DNA of 64,000 nucleotides from CAYMSF01 sp964392985 (GTDB lineage: Bacteria > Verrucomicrobiota > Lentisphaeria > Victivallales > Victivallaceae): assembly GCA_964392985.1 (NCBI GenBank), contig CAYMSF010000012.1, positions 1 to 64,000 of the forward strand, in the 5' to 3' direction. Position numbers and translations under genes: made by a program. How positions within the stretch are numbered: position 1 is the first letter of the stretch; each line of letters starts with the position of its first letter. Positions 62,020 to 64,000 of this stretch are shown here, piece after piece. The notes under the pieces are model-generated. The model was not told where the DNA came from, ran no database searches, and saw only the letters and a program-made list of their open reading frames with translations.

Positions 62020-62985
62020 ATGAAGACTATCCCCCGTATTGCTTTGACTATGGGTGATCCTTCCGGAATCGGACCGGAGATTGCTGTGCGTGTCGCTCAA
62101 CTTCCGGAATTTTACGCCGAGGCCGAAATTATTATTTACGGTTGTCCCGAAATTATCAATGCCGCCTTAAAAAAATATGGTTCAGATAGGCCGCTTGAAA
62201 TTTTTGCAACCGGCAACCTTACCATGGATGCGGTCGCAATCGGCAGAAATTCACCTGAATGCGGTTTGGCGGCAATGAATGCCGTTATCGCGGCTGCCAG
62301 TGCGGCTCTGGAAGGTCGGGTTGACGCGATTGTAACTGCACCGATGAATAAAGCATCAGTAAATCTGGCTGGCATTAATTTCACCGGCCACACTGAGTTG
62401 ATTGCAGAACTTTGCGGATGCAAAAGTTATGCCATGATGCAATCTGATGGACAATTGCGGGTAGCTTTTGTCACCACCCACATTCCGCTTGTTGACGTCA
62501 GCAGAATTATTACCACTGAACGTATTATTGAAGTTACCAAACTGTTGCATGCGGCTGTGATTGCGGAGGGTATTACTGTACCGCGTCTGGCAGTTGCGGC
62601 AATCAACCCTCATGCCGGCGAAAATGGTTTTATGGGCGCTGAAGATGAAAAAATCGTCAAACCGGCAATTAAATCTTTACAGGAACAAGGGATTTGCATC
62701 GAAGGCCCATTCCCGCCGGACACGCTCTTCATTGAATCAGTCAGAAATCGTTTTGACGGAATTATTTCAATGTATCATGACCAGGGGCATATTCCGTTTA
62801 AAATGCTGGCCTTTGACCGTGGAGTGAATTCAACATTGGGTCTGCCAATTATCCGGACCAGTGTTGACCATGGCACGGCGTTTGAAATCGCCTGGCAGGG
62901 CAGGGCAGATATCGGCAGTATGACCGCCGCATTGCGACTGGCCATTGCCAGAGCAGGATTTCAGCGGAGAAAAAATGAGCAGTAA
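62020..62985 (+). CDS. pdxA: 4-hydroxythreonine-4-phosphate dehydrogenase
   Basis: A 321-aa NAD-dependent enzyme of pyridoxal-5'-phosphate synthesis. The metal-binding and substrate motifs are seen: GDPSGIGPEI at the start, HTELIAE, and YHDQGHIPFK. Start at 62020, GGAATAAG upstream; overlaps the next gene by 11 bp. Confidence 0.93.
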   Translation: MKTIPRIALTMGDPSGIGPEIAVRVAQLPEFYAEAEIIIYGCPEIINAALKKYGSDRPLEIFATGNLTMDAVAIGRNSPECGLAAMNAVIAAASAALEGRVDAIVTAPMNKASVNLAGINFTGHTELIAELCGCKSYAMMQSDGQLRVAFVTTHIPLVDVSRIITTERIIEVTKLLHAAVIAEGITVPRLAVAAINPHAGENGFMGAEDEKIVKPAIKSLQEQGICIEGPFPPDTLFIESVRNRFDGIISMYHDQGHIPFKMLAFDRGVNSTLGLPIIRTSVDHGTAFEIAWQGRADIGSMTAALRLAIARAGFQRRKNEQ

Positions 62986-64000
62986 ATCTCCGATATCTTT
63001 TCTGCAGACAATATTGTTTATTCTCGCCGGAGTGTTCACTATCATCGCCATTACTTTTGTCTGGAATGAACTGGTGGCACGATTTGAAAACCCGTCAATG
63101 GTTATGGTAATATTTGTTTTTTTCTTCTCGTTATGGGCGGCTGGCGGTGCGATGCTGGTTCCCCGCGGCGTAAGTCGTGAATCAAGAGAATTAATGTTGT
63201 CCTGTGCGTTGATGTTACTGCCTGCGACAGCGTTGATTTCGGTGATTTCCGCGATGTTTTTCCCGATTCCTCAGCGATGGGTCGGAGACATGACCGGGAT
63301 TGTTGCCGGGGTGGGATTTGCCACATTGTGGATTGGAATTGTTTCAGGAATGGTTACCGGATTGCTGTTCACTCTGAATCAAACGGAAAGATTGAGGCGG
63401 GAGTTTGCCGGTGGTTTAGGTTTAATTGCCGGCAGCATGATATTTCTTGCCCCGTCATTGCGTTGGCAGCCACCGCCGGCATATCTTGCCATCGCAGGTA
63501 TATCCATTATTTTTATGGCCGTAATCGGACGAGACCGGACGATTGATTCAAGTTATTACCGGCAGCGGTTGTGGATAATTGCAGCTGTTGCCATGCTTAT
63601 TAGTGCCGGTGGTGTTTATGCCACTCAGGAAATGAACCGGATTTACTGGACGAATGTCATGCCGGGCTGGAATTTTCAAGGTCAAATCAATACCAGTAAC
63701 GGCAGGCTTAATGTTCTTAAACGTCAACCGGAAAAACAAAACAGTGTTTCCGAAATAACGGTTTTTCGTAACAATATTCCCGTTGGACATTATCCGAAAG
63801 ATTCGGAAAAATATATTGCTGCCATGTTGCCGTTGGCCTTGCAGTCTGACACCACGAATCTAAAGGTTTTAATTTTTGACTCACCGTTTTCTTTTGTATC
63901 GCAAGCCCTGCAAAATTTGCCGTTTATTGAAGAAATTGTCCAGATTTCCCCGTCTGCCACGTTGAATGATTATGCTGTTGCCGCAGGGTATTGGGATGAA
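62975..64000 (+). CDS. Membrane-anchored spermidine-synthase-like protein (3' end beyond window)
   Basis: An open frame from ATG 62975 (GCGGAGA upstream) to the window end, 342 codons without a stop. It has seven or so hydrophobic segments over residues 8-220, then a soluble region starting PGWNFQGQINTSNGRLNVLK, which with YIAAMLPLAL and the following strand VLIFDSP resembles the spermidine-synthase N-terminus and its aminopropyltransferase fold. Fused membrane plus spermidine-synthase-like proteins are known. The C-terminal part needed to judge the active site is missing. Confidence 0.6.
   Translation, partial: MSSKSPISFLQTILFILAGVFTIIAITFVWNELVARFENPSMVMVIFVFFFSLWAAGGAMLVPRGVSRESRELMLSCALMLLPATALISVISAMFFPIPQRWVGDMTGIVAGVGFATLWIGIVSGMVTGLLFTLNQTERLRREFAGGLGLIAGSMIFLAPSLRWQPPPAYLAIAGISIIFMAVIGRDRTIDSSYYRQRLWIIAAVAMLISAGGVYATQEMNRIYWTNVMPGWNFQGQINTSNGRLNVLKRQPEKQNSVSEITVFRNNIPVGHYPKDSEKYIAAMLPLALQSDTTNLKVLIFDSPFSFVSQALQNLPFIEEIVQISPSATLNDYAVAAGYWDE

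Noticed and set aside
1..64000. CRISPR arrays, rRNA operons or insertion sequences
   Set aside because: No regularly spaced repeats, no rRNA-like sequence and no transposase frames were seen.

Overview
The window looks like a chromosome segment of a Gram-negative, diderm bacterium. Evidence includes LolA-type and lipoprotein-type export genes, a Wza-like outer-membrane export lipoprotein, KdsD for KDO synthesis and LpxL-like acyltransferases. The GntR-headed repressor with a periplasmic-binding-like sensor, ThyX instead of ThyA, the Bat operon and P-II proteins lacking Tyr51 fit the PVC group, with Lentisphaerota my best guess. That taxonomic placement is inference from gene content only.

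Region 1 (1-6259) is the right end of an integrated mobile element. A tyrosine integrase lies next to a 45-bp 3' fragment of a tRNA-His gene (attachment site), so the element continues leftward out of the window. Its cargo is a compact minus-strand operon behind a perfect-consensus promoter: an excisionase-like HTH protein, a 51-aa protein, a PriCT-2 domain protein, and a primase-like/DUF3987 replication protein split by one in-frame TAA. An unrecognised 278-aa protein lies between this operon and the integrase.

Region 2 (6411-31463) is a long, nearly continuous plus-strand gene cluster of the aryl-polyene/flexirubin type. It encodes a LolA-like carrier, an MMPL exporter fused to a DUF3261-like lipoprotein domain, KR, FAD desaturase-like enzyme, three ketosynthases with intact Cys-His-His, two half-size ketosynthase-like (CLF-type) partners, two ACPs, two hotdog dehydratases, a thioesterase, two adenylating ligases, a glycosyltransferase-DUF2062 protein, PlsC- and LpxL-like acyltransferases and a condensation-domain-like protein. 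It also has a methyltransferase, two radical-SAM proteins (one fused to a dehydratase, one with a B12-binding-type N-terminus) and two tandem surface-repeat proteins. A plausible reading is that an activated aryl starter is extended on ACP by iterative KS/KR/DH cycles, then acylated or glycosylated and moved to the outer membrane by the MMPL/LolA/DUF3261 machinery. A GntR/LacI-type regulator with a consensus promoter and an operator-like palindrome follows.

Region 3 (32968-64000) is ordinary chromosome: a permease, hisB, TPM proteins, polysaccharide export, pgi, a lysine-2,3-aminomutase-type enzyme, a MoxR-DUF58-Bat operon, a cupin, an Rrf2 regulator with a ferredoxin-type protein, an ABC-F ATPase and HNH nuclease. 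Then come a tandemly duplicated amtB-glnK pair behind a sigma-54-type promoter, kdsD, cytidine deaminase, hisG-hisE, an SGNH hydrolase, an M42 peptidase, holA, an ROK protein, thyX, pdxA, and a membrane spermidine-synthase-like gene cut by the window end.
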